Assembly (NCBI GenBank): GCA_038380435.1
Contig: JAWZYU010000034.1
Span: 43,214,901-43,278,900 of the forward strand
Reading direction: 5' to 3'
DNA from: Ryuthela nishihirai
Taxonomy: Eukaryota; Arthropoda; Arachnida; Araneae; Heptathelidae
Length of the DNA: 64,000 nt
The notes below the pieces were generated by a model. It was not told where the DNA came from. It was given only the letters and a program-made list of their open reading frames with translations, and did no database searches. Both the position numbers and the translations under genes were made by a program. Positions 43,515-54,909 of this stretch are shown here, piece by piece; positions within the stretch are counted from its first letter, which is position 1; each line of letters begins with the position of its first letter.

Positions 43515-44043
43515 TTCTGGGGGCGGGGGTGGCTCAGTTGGTAGCGCGCCAGGTTCGTAATCTGTAGTTCGTAATCTGTAGCTGTTCCAGTGGGAACCCT
43601 TCCTCAACCATATCTGAGCCTTCGGGGTCCTTGTGACCTGGCCATTTTGCCCATGGTGTGCAAAAAAGTGCATCTGTCTCCCAACAGCTGTTCCAGTGAG
43701 TCCCCTCCCCCAACCTTCTCCGAGTCTTCGGGGTCCTTCTGACCTGTCCATTTAGCCCATAGTGTGCAAAAAAGTGCCGCTCAGAGGTAAAACAATCCAA
43801 CGTTAAAGAACACGCTGGATGGCCTTGACGGGAGGCTACCATCTGTCTCCCATCTGTTCCAGTGGGTCCCCTCCCCCAACATTCGCTGAGCCTTCGGGGT
43901 CCTTCTGACCTGTCTATTTAGCCCATGGTGTGAAAAAAAGATCCGCTCAGAGGTAAAACAACCCAGTCTTCTCTATATCCTTGTAACCTGACCATTCAGT
44001 TTGTTGTTTGCATAAAAGTGACGCTCATGGGTAAAACAGCCCT
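43515..44043 (+). repeat. SINE-A, head fused to tail modules
   Basis: Head ggggcgggggtggctcagtt runs to cgtaatctgtagttcgtaatctgtagctgttccagtggg, so the body and B box are deleted. Two and a half tail modules follow, then a decayed tail piece to 44043. It probably arose by a template jump or recombination at ctgtag/ctgt. Confidence 0.85.
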
Positions 44044-44705
44044 ACCTTCAATTGCCTCTCTGCGATTCCATGGTTTGCACTCCATAGCTACGGAGAGAAA
44101 AGTCCTCGTTGCTAGGCATTCGATTCCCCGCCCAATTGAGCGAGAGCAAGAAGGATCTACGCATGACCAATTCGCCAAAAGAGGAAGCGACTATTCCTTC
44201 GCGTGCGGCTCATACATAACTTGCGGTTGCTCTTAATCACGTGACGCAGAACTTCTCCTCCAAGGCACGAGGTTAATAAGCCACGCGGATGATGTAGTAT
44301 GAGAGTCCGTGCCTCTTAGATGAAGATGGATGATAAAGTTACTGCTAATCATCCTCTTACACGTTGTGAAGGATGAGGATTATTCCGATAAATTCTCCAA
44401 AAATGTATTTATTTCTACGAAGGAACCGGATCTATTGGATTGTGGGGAGGGGGACAACGCAAGAAGTTCATACTCCCCCTCTACTTGGAGAATTTCAGCA
44501 GCGAAGCATGATGGGAGACAATTAGACTGTGCAGTTGAAGTTAAGATAGCTCTCAGAGATAATTGGTTGTAGGCGCATACCGCACCAGGATTTAATTTCG
44601 AGAGTCTGAGGATAAGGCTTGAGTAAGGTTTCTCAATTACTAAAATATTCTATTGAACAGGAAAAGTTAAAATGATATTCTATACGGACAACAATTTTAT
44701 AGTTG
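44044..44705. other. Unassigned sequence
   Basis: Mixed composition with short open frames on both strands. No domain recognised. Confidence 0.5.
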
Positions 44706-44780
44706 TTTCTTAAATCTATTCTTAGTATCGGACATATAGTATGGGGCTAAAATAGAATTATACAAAGTCATCTGTTTTGG

Positions 44781-45166
44781 TGGGCGGGGGGGGGGGGCTC
44801 AGTCGGTAGCGCGCCAGGCTTGTAATCTGTGGTTTCCAAGTTCGAGTCCCAGCTGGGTCAGCGTTGAGATTTATCTCCGTAAAACTCCCCGCCCTGCCCA
44901 CGGTCAGTAGGGGACACCGATGGGCTTGTAAACTGCAGCCGTACGTCGGATGGGACGTTAAGCCGTGACCCCGTGTGCGGGAGAGCCATACCCTGTGCAC
45001 GTTAAAGAACACGCTGGATGGCCTTGGTGGGAGGCTACCATCTGTCTCCCAACAGCTGTTCCAGTGGGTCCCCTCCCCCAACCTTCTCTGAGCCTTCGGG
45101 GGCCATGTGACCTGGCCATTTAGCCCATAGTGTGCAAAAAAGTGCCACTCAGAGGTAAAACAATCC
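44781..45166 (+). repeat. SINE-A, near full length, inside a 75 bp direct repeat
   Basis: Head with a run of G, A box ggctcagtcgg, B box gttcgagtcc and one tail module ending aaaacaatcc. The flanks 44706-44780 and 45167-45241 are direct repeats of about 75 bp with two differences, much longer than the 8-13 bp duplications at other copies. Confidence 0.9.
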
Positions 45167-45241
45167 TTTCTTAAATCTATTCTTAGCACCGGACATATAG
45201 TATGGGGCTAAAATAGAATTATACAAAGTCATCTGTTTTTG

Positions 45242-45570
45242 GTTTTCAAAACAAGTAGACATGTTCGAGATTTCTTATATGACGATCATTTTTCTCATTC
45301 GTTGATTCATATGTGATTGGCAGGTCAATGGCCAATGATCTATGACAGGGATGACCAACATTTATGAGCTTGAGGTCGAGATTATTTTCTTATTAACTTT
45401 GCAGGACGACAGACATCTCCTCCGCTTGAATATATTTTAAATTCATCAAATAAGAAAATATTCTTTTTTCACTTGAAAACGTATCTTTAAGTAAATGTAC
45501 TTTTAAAGGTAAAGGTAAAAAAAAAAGAAAAATATTCAATTATATAAAAATATTTTTCACAGCAGCCTCT
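45242..45570. other. Unassigned AT-rich sequence
   Basis: No gene seen. Confidence 0.6.
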
Positions 45571-45574
45571 TATA

Positions 45575-46130
45575 GCATTTATATATATATTATATATTTT
45601 TACATATTTTATGTTATTATATATATATAGGTTATTATATATTGTATGTTATTATATATATATAGGTTATTACCTTTTTTTATATATTTAATGTTATTAT
45701 ATATATTTTTATATATTTTATGTCATTATACATATTTCTTATATATTTTATGTCATTATATATATTTTTTATATATTTTATGTTATTATATATATTACAT
45801 ATTTTATGTTATTATATATATTTTTTATATATTTTGTCATTATATACATTTTTTATATATTTTATGTTATTATATATATTTTTTAAATATTTTATGTTAT
45901 TATGTGTGTGTGTTATTACATATATTTTTTATATATTTTATGTCATTATATATATTTTTTATATATTTTATGTTATTATATATATTTTTTACATATTTTA
46001 TGTTATTATGTGTGTGTGTGTTATTACATATATTTTTTATATATTTTATGTCATTATACATATATTTTTATATATTTTATGTTATTATATATATTTTTCT
46101 TTTATTTTATGCTTTTTTCTTTCTTTTTTT
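45575..46130. repeat. AT-rich minisatellite (tatattttatgttattatata unit)
   Basis: Tandem units of roughly 30-36 bp, with a variant containing tgtgtgtgtgttattacat that recurs at 45903 and 46008, suggesting a higher-order repeat of about 105 bp. The open frames here encode only Tyr/Ile/Phe/Leu runs and are not genes. Confidence 0.9.
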
Positions 46131-46135
46131 TATAA

Positions 46136-47031
46136 TTTTTCATAGCACCAACAGTCTTTAATTCTTTAGATTATATCTTAAGAATGAAAAAAAGCTATTT
46201 AGGAGTTGAAATAAATACGTTGATAAATATTAGAGATTATAATTCCTTTTGTGACCCAATTCAGTTGCATTATTTGATAAATTTTATAATTTGAGATTAT
46301 TACTGGTAAGAGATAATTTTGGGTATTGTGTTATATAATTGGTTGTAATTTGCTGACAGAGTTTTACGTAGAAGTCAATTTTGTAGCCTGGACGAGTTGT
46401 AACCATTTGGCGTAAAATGTTAAAAACAAAATTTTTGAAATTTTCGTTTTACTAATTTCTGGAACAAGTGTAAAGATAATGTGAGAGAATCTCCTGATGT
46501 AAATGGTGCCATTCGACTTTCTAAAGTCCCTCGAATTTGGGTGGTCATTAAATGGCTCACTGAACCCAAAGCTTAATGAATGTCTTCTGTACAGGCTCAT
46601 CAATTCTCTTGAACGATTAAGAAATTAATGAAGCAGAAAGACGAGAAATGGTAATTGAGAAGTAAACAAGTTAGAAAAAAGAACTAATACCATTTTAATG
46701 ATCCATTATTTATTTATCCTTCAGATCTCACAACCCATCATTTCATCAAAACATCTTAGATTCAGTTTGTCTCAAAGAATTTAAGAGCAACTCATTACGA
46801 TCTCATTAGTCATAAAAATGGGACAAATAGTTCAGCAATTAAAATGAGACTGGATAAATAAGAGACTCGACGATGACACTTGGAGCTGTGGAACAGTTCG
46901 CGGCTTGTTGCAAATTCAAAACGAAATGCACCATCCGTACATAAAACTGGCATACGAAATACATCCAGAAGCAAATGCTTCTGTTGGATGTTTTTCGTGC
47001 AACAGTTTAACACAAAGATCATTATGTCTGA
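46136..47031. other. Unassigned AT-rich sequence
   Basis: No supportable gene. Confidence 0.55.
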
Positions 47032-47412
47032 GTTGGGTTGGGTTACCTCTGAGCGGCACTTTTTTGCACACCATGGGCTAAATGGCCAGGTCACATGGAC
47101 CCCGAAGGCTCAGAGAAGGTTGGGGGACCCACTGGAACAGCTGTTGGGAGACAGATGGTAGCCTCCCGTCAAGGCCATCCAGCGTGCTCTTTAACGTGCA
47201 CAGGGTATGGCTCTCCCGCACACGGGGCCACGGCTTAACGTCCCATCCGACGGACGGCGGCCTTTCCAACCCATCGGTGTCCCCTACTGACCGTGGGCAG
47301 GGCGGGGAATTTTGCGGAGATAAATCTCAACGCTGACGCAGCTGAGACTCGAACCTGGAAAGTACAGATTACGAGCCTGGCGCGCTACCGACTGAGCCAC
47401 CCCCGTTCCACC
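47032..47412 (-). repeat. SINE-A, near full length
   Basis: Tail gttgggttgggttacctc (TTTT lost), one module with a small deletion, then body and head ending gagccacccccgttcc. Confidence 0.92.
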
Positions 47413-48154
47413 CATTTTATTACAATAGGAAACTAACCTCAAAACTTTTTATCTTCAAAAATAAGACTTTTATAGTAAAATATGTAAAGATAAATTAACG
47501 GTCTGAATTAAATTATCCAAATATCAAATTTCAGCAATATTCATTTAGTATTTAGAGTTCTGAAAGTTTTTACATATAACAATAGCAGTGGCAGTCATAA
47601 GATTTCACCTCAAAAGTTAATCAAAATCAATAAGTATCGTTTCGGAACATTTAAGAAAATAAGTGTATGTTTAGATGTTTGTATCAGTAATTCTTTCAAT
47701 ATTCGTCAATATTGTATGAGTTCATAGCAGTGTACTATGTTAGGTATTCCAGCTTTCATAAATCTTTGAATACCAGGTTTACTGCTGACATTTTTTGAGT
47801 CACATTTTACTACACAAAGCTTATTTTAGAAGTTACAGAGTTTCGAAATTAGATTTTTATTCACATAAAATGGGGCAGCAACTTTAAAATTACGCACCAG
47901 GGTATTTTTCGGGCCCTAAACTCAGTTATGCACATTTTAAGGAACGTTTTTCATGTGGGCAATAATTAAAATTATTTAGAAAACGTAGAAGATTATCCTT
48001 TTTCTTTGCTCAAAAGGTAATTATTTAAAAGTGAAAAAACTGACGTCGGAAATGAAGCGTCAATCATTTAATGATCTGTTCAAATTTGCCATGTCTATTC
48101 AGACATTGGTGCCAACATGAAATTAATAGTATGATGTCATCTTCCCTAGAAAGA
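47413..48154. other. Unassigned AT-rich sequence
   Basis: No supportable gene or clear repeat. A segment near 47820-47880 (agttacagagtttcgaaattagatt) resembles 10035-10065, hinting at an old shared repeat. Confidence 0.45.
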
Positions 48155-48616
48155 TCTGCACAAAACTCCCCGCCCTGCCCACGATCAGTAGGGGACACCG
48201 ATGGGCTTGGAATTTACGATGTGACGTTAAGCCGTGGCCCCGTGTGCCGGAGAGTCATACCCTGTGCACGTTAAAGAACACGCTTGATGGTCTTGACGGG
48301 AGACTACCATATGTCTCCCAACAGCTGTTCAGTGGGTCCCCTCCCCCAACCTTCTCTGAGCCTTCGGGGTCTATGTGACCTGGCTACTTAGCCCATGTTG
48401 TACAAAAAAGTGCCGCTCAGATGTAAAACAACCCAACGTTAAAGAACTCGCTGGATGGCCTTGACGGGTGGCTACCATCTGTCTCCCAACAGCTGTTCCA
48501 GAGGGTCTCCTCCCCCAACCTTCTCTGAGCCTTCGGGGTCCATGTGACCTGGCCATTTAGCCCATGTTGTGCGAAAAAAATGCCGCTTAGAGGAAAAACA
48601 ACCCAACCCAACCCTA
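48155..48616 (+). repeat. SINE-A, 5'-truncated with two tail modules
   Basis: Begins in the body at caaaactccccgccctgccc, has a deletion after gggcttgg, then two modules ending acaacccaacccaaccc. Confidence 0.88.
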
Positions 48617-48640
48617 GAGCGACTTTGTCTGCTGAATAAG

Positions 48641-48830
48641 AAAGTCTGTGACAATGCACTGGACATTTTTATTTAATTTCAACCTCCTTATTTTTATGAC
48701 TTTTTTAGAGGTCCAGAAATGTGAAAATCTAATAGTGAAGTCTGTTACAATGCACTAGACATTTTTTTTCAACCTCCTTATTTTTAAGACATTTTTTAGA
48801 GGCCCAGAAATGTGAAAATTTAAAAGGGAA
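48641..48830. repeat. Tandem dimer, unit about 95 bp
   Basis: The pattern gaagtctgtgacaatgcact, then gacattttt, then caacctccttattttta, then gaggtccagaaatgtgaaaat occurs twice with a few differences. Confidence 0.85.
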
Positions 48831-49195
48831 GATGCCAGGACGCTAGGGAAGATGTTCCAGGCATTCCCAATGATACCTGTTTAATATTGTTATTGTTTAC
48901 TTGGAAGTATGACAGCGACATTGTCATGCAACAACCTTCTTATTAAAAGGTCCTGGACGCTTCGACTTTATTGTTATTGTCTGCCTTCAAATGCCACCAT
49001 TTCGCAATATCGTTACGAGTTAATGATGTCACCCCCCACCCTCTCGATGGCCCTGATAGTCAAATTGAATCATCAGCATACCACACAATGTTCAACTTGG
49101 ATGCATTCATGTGAGATTTGTCGGGGAATCCACACAACATTAATCACATTCACAAGCCAATACTTGCCACTGATTCTGGTACTGACGAGTTTCTT
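48831..49195. other. Unassigned sequence
   Basis: No supportable gene. Confidence 0.5.
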
Positions 49196-49205
49196 CTGCG
49201 TGTAC

Positions 49206-49926
49206 GGGGCGGGGGTGGCTCAGTCGGTAGCGCCCAGGCTCGTAATCTGTAGTTTCCAGGTTCGAGTCCCAGCTGGGTCAGCGTTGAGATTTATCTCCGC
49301 AAAATTCCCGCCCTGCCCACGGTCAGTAGGGGACACCGATGGGCTTGGAAAGGCCGCCGTCCGTCGGATGGGACGTTAAGCCGTGATCCCGTGTGCGGGA
49401 GAGCCATACCCTGTGCACGTAAAAGAACACGCTGGATGGCCTTGACGGGAGACTACCATCTGTCTCCCAACAGCTGTTCCAGTGAGTCCCCTCCCCCAAA
49501 CTTCTCTGAGCCTTCGGGGTCCTTGTGACCTGGCCATGTAGCCCATGGTGCGCAAAAAAGTGCCGCTCAGAGGTAAAACAACCCAACGTTAAAGAACACG
49601 CTGAATGGCCTTGACGGGAGGCTACCATCTGTCTCCCAACAGCTGTTCCAGTGGGTCCCCTCCCCAACCTTCTCTGAGCCTTCGGGGTCCATGTGACCTG
49701 GCCATTTAGCCCATGGTGTGCTAAAAAGTGCCGCTCAGAGGTAAAACAACCCAACGTTAAAGAACACGCTGGATGGCCTTGACGGGAGGCTACCATCTGT
49801 CTCCCAACAGCTGTTCCAGTGAGTCCCCTCCCCCAACCTTCTCTGAGCCTTCGGGGTCCTTGTGACCTGGCCATTTGAGCCCACGGTGTGCAAAAAAGTG
49901 CCGCTCAGAGGTAAAACAACCCAACC
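49206..49926 (+). repeat. SINE-A, full length with three tail modules
   Basis: Flanked by ctgcgtgtac / ctgtgtgtac (49196-49205 and 49927-49936, one mismatch). Complete head with A and B boxes. Module starts at about 49419, 49588 and 49756 give a module length near 168 bp. Confidence 0.92.
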
Positions 49927-49936
49927 CTGTGTGTAC

Positions 49937-50741
49937 AGTTTTCCCTGTATGAGGGTAAAAGATCACTCAGTCCATCATCCAGATAAAGGGGTTATCCACC
50001 TTTCAATAAAACGACCCTTAAAACATACATCAACATTTTTTTGTCTCCCACTTCTCACCTTTTCCAAAATTACAGACGTCCCCTCAACAGCATATGGTTG
50101 GAGAGGGGAGCCACTGTCGCCTCACAAAAGCCGCAACTATTCATGCAGCAGACCTGTCACGTGATTCCGCTTCCTTCCTTCCGCCGCCTCTCCCCTCTGT
50201 GGAGTTATTCTTGGATCTGGAAGCCCGCTGTATCGTGGCCACTGAGGCAGCAATTCCTGCTGATGTACTTCACTGCTCTGTGCTTAAAGCTTGCTAGAAA
50301 AACAACCGAGCAACGCCGATAAGTGAGAATGCTTTCGAGTTAGTGTCCATTCAATGTAAGTTTCGGACGCGGATTTACCTTCAAATCGGGAAACCTTTCT
50401 CCGACTTCAACATACATTATTTACTTTCTTTGAAGTCAATGTTAGATAAGTTATATTCTTTTCCAAGAGGGCTAGAACCATGTTTTCTCTGCTAGAGGCC
50501 TGAAATTCTCAATAAAACCAAGCAATTCATTAGGAGAAATGTTAGCACAAATTTCTCTGTGACTGAGAGTAATATTTTGAATTTATTAAGAAGTATTTTT
50601 ACTACCATGCACGCACATTCGAAACGACCTACGAATTCCTACATTTGCACAAATGATAAGCTGATTGAAATTTGGTAACTCTGATAGCAAATTTTTTTAT
50701 GGAAAATAAATATTACTGGAGATAAGTGAAACATATCAATA
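49937..50741. other. Unassigned sequence
   Basis: 50040-50320 is less AT-rich with overlapping short frames. No domain recognised. Confidence 0.5.
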
Positions 50742-50753
50742 CAATCTAGGGAG

Positions 50754-51035
50754 AGTTGGGTTGTTTTACCTCTGAGCGGCACTTTTTTGCATACCATGGG
50801 CTATATGGCCAGGTCACAAGGACACCGAAGGCTCAGAGAAGGTTGGGGGAGGGGACCCATTGGAACAGCTGTTGAGAGACAGATGGTAGTCTCCCGTCAA
50901 GGCCATCCAGCGTGTTCTTTAACGTGCACAGGGTATGGCTCTCCCGCACACGGGGTCACGTCTTAATGTCCCATCCGACGAACGGTGGCCTTTCCAAGCC
51001 CATCGGTGTCCCCTACTGACCATGGGCAGGGCAGC
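50754..51035 (-). repeat. SINE-A, 5'-truncated, first of a pair
   Basis: Between the first and second of three copies of caatctagggag (50742-50753, 51036-51047). One tail module, head missing, ends gggcagggcag. Confidence 0.92.
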
Positions 51036-51047
51036 CAATCTAGGGAG

Positions 51048-51434
51048 TTGGGTTGTTTTACCTCTGAGCGGCACTTTTTTGCACACCATGGGCTATATAT
51101 GGCCAGGTCACATGGGCACCGAAGGCTCAGAGAAGGTTGGGGTAGGGGACCCACTGGAACAGCTGTTGAGAGACAGATGGTAGTCTCCCGTCAAGGCCAT
51201 CCAGCGTGTTCTTTAACGTGCATAGGGTATGGCTCTCCCGCACACGGGGTCACGTCTTACTATCCCATCCGAAGGACGGCGGCCTTTCCAAGCCCATCGG
51301 TCTCCCCTACTGACCGTGGGCAGGGCGAAGTATTTTTGCGGAGATAAACCTCAACGCTGACCCAGCTGGGACTCGAACCTGGAAACTACATATTATGTGC
51401 CTGGTGCACTACCGACTGAGCCACCCCCGCCCCC
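51048..51434 (-). repeat. SINE-A, full length, second of a pair
   Basis: Between the second and third copies of caatctagggag (51036-51047, 51435-51446). Shares with its neighbour the variants ctatatggccaggtcac, gttgagagacag and ggggtcacgtctta, so the two are closely related. Confidence 0.92.
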
Positions 51435-51446
51435 CAATCTAGGGAG

Positions 51447-51729
51447 AATTGTGGCTCAGTCGGTAGCTGGCCAGGCTCCTAATCTGTAATTTCCAGATAC
51501 AAATCCCAACTGTGCATGAGTTCAGATTTATCGCCAATATCCCCCCCCCCCCCCCCCCCCCGATACACCCTGCCCTCTGTGAAAAAGGAGCCAGCGTTGA
51601 GTTTGGAAAGGCCGCCATCTGTCAGATGGGACGTTACACAGTGGCAAATTGTGTAGGAATAGGAATACCCTATGCACTTTAAAAACCACGCTGGGTGACG
51701 GGAGATTTTCATCTGTCTTCTAACATCTG
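51447..51729 (+). repeat. SINE-A, old copy, head side, interrupted by a MITE
   Basis: Decayed head (attgtggctcagtcggtagc) and body with a poly-C run at 51541-51560. Continues at 52120 beyond the MITE. Confidence 0.82.
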
Positions 51730-51731
51730 TA

Positions 51732-52117
51732 CAGTCGCTCAAAAAAAGTATCCGAACACTATGGTTGATTACAGAATTCAGAAAAAAATATCTTTTTTTC
51801 AGAATTTTGGACAGGCAACGCTCTTTTTCAGAAATGAGTGATCTGGCAACCTTCGTGTCACGTGACACAAAGGTTGCCAGATCACTAATTTTTGAAAAAA
51901 AAAAAAAACGTTGCCAGATATTTTTTTGAATTCTCTAATCAACCATAGTGTTCGGATACTTTTTTGAGCGACTGTAGGTGGTCATATTATTTTGATACTA
52001 GATCGTGTGGGCTCACTCACGGAAATATTAAGCGTGTGCAGTTGCTGTACACGCTCCAGATATTTTTTCTGAATTCTGTAATCAACCATAGTGTTCGGAT
52101 ACTTTTTTGAGCGACTG
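51732..52117. mobile_element. Palindromic MITE (TACAGTCGYTC family) inserted in a SINE
   Basis: TA at 51730-51731 and 52118-52119. Removing the insert and one TA restores the SINE order aacatctgtacagtggatgt, which proves the boundaries. The first palindrome ends near 51977; the linker, a gcgtgtgcag half hairpin and a closing half unit follow. Confidence 0.9.
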
Positions 52118-52119
52118 TA

Positions 52120-52213
52120 CAGTGGATGTCCTTTCTCTGAGCCTTCGGGGTCCTTATGACTTGTCCATTTAACCCATTATGTGTAATAAGAGTGCCGTTC
52201 AGGGATAAGACAA
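52120..52213 (+). repeat. SINE-A, tail side of the interrupted copy
   Basis: cagtggatgtcctttctctgagcc to ggataagacaaacc, in the same orientation as 51447-51729. Confidence 0.82.
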
Positions 52214-52512
52214 ACCGACTTTGTATATGCCACTGCAGATACCTAGAAATAAAAATTCTTTTCAGCAGAGAACCAAGTAAAATTTCAAGTGGGACCTAAA
52301 ATTAAAAAAAAAATAGCAATGATTTAAAGACATAGAAAATTCTTTACTCAATTCTCTTCTGACAATGCATAACAGGAATTTATGACAAAATGAAGGGCCT
52401 CGTACAGGTCAAGAGAGGCCCGAGCCATTTTAAACTTTTGATGCCTCTAGCCAAAATAAAAATTGTCATTTTTATTCATGAACGCTTTTAATTCTGATTC
52501 GACAAAAAACTG

Positions 52513-52655
52513 TATAAAAAGCCCCTCAATCAACTGTTTGCAACAGAGACCTGACAACATCTTGTTACTCTTTATACACCTTTGTAAGACGAGACCTCAG
52601 CAGAAAGAGAACACCAGAAAAGAAACATACAACATGCCTTATCCGAGGCTAGTTA
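52513..52655 (-). repeat. SINE-B, old copy
   Basis: Diverged match to the SINE-B body (cccctcaatcaactgtttgcaacagag, cagcagaaagagaaca, catgccttatccgaggct). The tRNA-like head is lost. Confidence 0.7.
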
Positions 52656-52785
52656 TTTGAATAATTATTTCTTTGACTAAATCATACACTTTACTCTTGT
52701 ATCTAAAGCCAAACAATTATGAGGTGTCTAAATTTGAGGACTTTTTGAGCTTGAGACCCAGCGAAACGATCCTCCCCCTTCACAT

Positions 52786-53074
52786 GGGCGTCCACAGAGG
52801 GGGGGGGGGGGGGGGGCAAACGGGCACTTGCCCCCCCCTGGGATCAAGTAAAAGATTCCACAAATTATAATAGTAACAATTTAAACGTAATTAATTTATA
52901 TACATTATGTACGTGTTTTTGCATTAATGCAATACTGTATTCTATAATCTACTTGTGGAAAAACAAACCTAAAAGAGTAAATAATTAAATAAAACTTTAT
53001 TGATGTAATTATTTGTCTCCAAACTTTGCCCCCCCCCCCCCTCCGGAAAATTTTCTGCGGACCCCTATGCCCCT
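52786..53074. mobile_element. Possible hAT-like MITE with G/C-run ends
   Basis: The left end (tgggcgtccacagag followed by a G run, 52786-52817) is roughly the inverse of the right end (C run, then ccggaaaattttctgcgg and acccctatgcccc, 53028-53074). The interior is AT-rich and non-coding. No clear 8 bp duplication was found, so the class is uncertain. Confidence 0.4.
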
Positions 53075-53819
53075 TCGGAAAGATCCTGACACAAAATGCA
53101 TTATACGTCTTAAAATTTTCCCTCCTTCACTTTACTGCGAGTCTCACCTTCGCTTTAAATGGCAGGTTCCGCAGCGTGTGCATGTTCCTTCCCAGCTTTA
53201 CCTCGTGGTTCGCGTGCCAGTGACTCAACAAGCAGTCAAATGCCATTTCCGGCGTCGCTTTTACGAGCGCTCGGCGTTGACGTCGCCTTTTCCTCCCGGC
53301 GACGTTCGTCAAATCCTCCGCCGTTCCAGTGACGAAAGAAAGGGAATCGCGACGACGATGCAGTCGACACCTGCGCCGAAGGAGAGACGGTTGAACGAGG
53401 GTGTCACTAAACATTAAAATGGTGCGCAGATGTTATCTTGGGTCCTCTCCTAGTTCGCGTCGTAGCGAGTATGCGAGGTTCGTGAAAGGTGTGATTGGGA
53501 GAGGGGGGGGGGGAACTTCTTTCCATCGCATGAGTAACTTTGAATGATTTTCGTTAACAACATCCACTATCCTCGCTTCCCTAGGAAATTGGACTTCGGA
53601 ATAATTCAATTTTATTATTTGGAACTATCGAAACGATATCGTAGGCAGGAGGGTGGGCGGAAAAACTAAGAACGAAACTGCGCATGAGGGAAGTTTTTAA
53701 ATTCCTGAGAAAATAAAAATGTTTTTTGAAAAATGTCTGAAATATTTCTTCGAAAGTGTGCGAAATATTTTTTGAAAAATGTGTAAAAATATTCTTTAAA
53801 TGATGTTTAAAATGGATTC
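53075..53819. other. Unassigned sequence, partly CpG-rich
   Basis: 53150-53420 is clearly more GC-rich and open on both strands (134 and 95 codons) but contains no recognisable domain. A host exon or promoter is possible, not shown. 53690-53800 has small ttttgaaaaatgt repeats. Confidence 0.4.
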
Positions 53820-53820
53820 G

Positions 53821-54208
53821 GTTGGGTTGTTTTATATCTGAGCGGCACTTTTTTGCACACCATGGGCTAAATGACCAGGTCACATGGACCCCGAATGCTC
53901 AGAGAAGGTTGGGGGAGGGGACCCACTGGAACAGCTGTTGGGAGACAGATGGTAGTCTCCCGTCAAGGCCATCCAGCGTGTTCTTTAACTTGCACAGGGT
54001 ATGGCTCTCCCGCATACGGGGCTACGGCTTAACGTCCCATCCGACGGACGGCGGTCTTTCCAAGCCCATCGGTGTCCCCTACTGACCGTGGGCAGGGCGG
54101 GGAAATTTTGCGGAAATAAACCTCAACGCCGACCCAGCTGGGACTCGAACCTGGGAACTACAGATTACGAGTCTGGCGCGCTACCGACTGAGCCACCCCC
54201 GCCCCCAC
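53821..54208 (-). repeat. SINE-A, full length
   Basis: gttgggttgttttatatctg to gagccacccccgcccc. One tail module, near consensus. No target duplication recognised. Confidence 0.93.
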
Positions 54209-54909
54209 CATTAACAAAACAACAACGTAAAGAAGAAGAAAAAAATCTCTTAAATTTTCCAACAGCACCTTCGATCTAAGAGAATATTTGCTCTTAGCAA
54301 CATTTTCCGAAGAGCAACAGAACGGAGAAAAGTATTTTCTGATCAAGAAAAGTCACGTGATCAATCGTCCATAACAAGGAAATGGGCAAACCAAGAGGTC
54401 ACGCTGTCTGCACCTCGGCGTATAACACTTGCAGGTAAGGAGAGCAGACGAAACTATTTCCTGCTGTGCGCCGTTGTTTATTAGGACAGACGAAGCTCTC
54501 CAATCAATGGAAGAGGAATGGTACGAAGGGGAGTCCGCTCTCACTACAATCGTAAGTAAGTTGGGCAAAGCGTTCCGATGGAACATTAACAGCAGCAGAG
54601 AGGACTTGCCTCGACTCAAATCTTTCGGACAATGATCACTACTTTGTGAATGTGTGCTCGACAGTTTCTTTCTATGGAAATGCATGACCACAAATGATGG
54701 ATGTGCTGCGTTTGCTTTCTTCCAGGGGATTAGTGGTCGTCCTTTTTTTCCTTACTTCGCGGATTCATTCCGGGCTACTTCTTCTCGTGCGTGCTCATTT
54801 CGGGGATGACAGTCTCCGTACGATATCCATTAGCTTACAGTTCTCCCGACACTGGAATCGAGTCTGCCACTCGACCACATTCCAGATTGACAATATTACT
54901 GTGTTTTAA
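54209..54909. other. Unassigned sequence
   Basis: Mixed composition with short open frames on both strands. Nothing recognised. Confidence 0.5.

Noticed and set aside
45646..46161. 171-codon frame of Tyr/Ile/Phe/Leu
   Set aside because: A by-product of an AT-rich minisatellite lacking stop codons in these frames.
49205..49280. Functional tRNA genes at SINE heads (here and at 17116, 57896 and other copies)
   Set aside because: A and B boxes are present, but the acceptor stem and 3' end do not close as a cloverleaf, and the sequence continues into the SINE body at every copy.
49323..49874. Recurrent 60-183 codon frames reading GCFTSERHFFAHHGLNGQV and similar
   Set aside because: They are translations of the SINE-A tail module, present wherever the repeat occurs and on either strand. 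The SINE is non-coding.
53013..53417. Overlapping 134- and 95-codon frames in a GC-richer segment
   Set aside because: Both strands are open because of base composition. No domain, splice context or start signal favours either.
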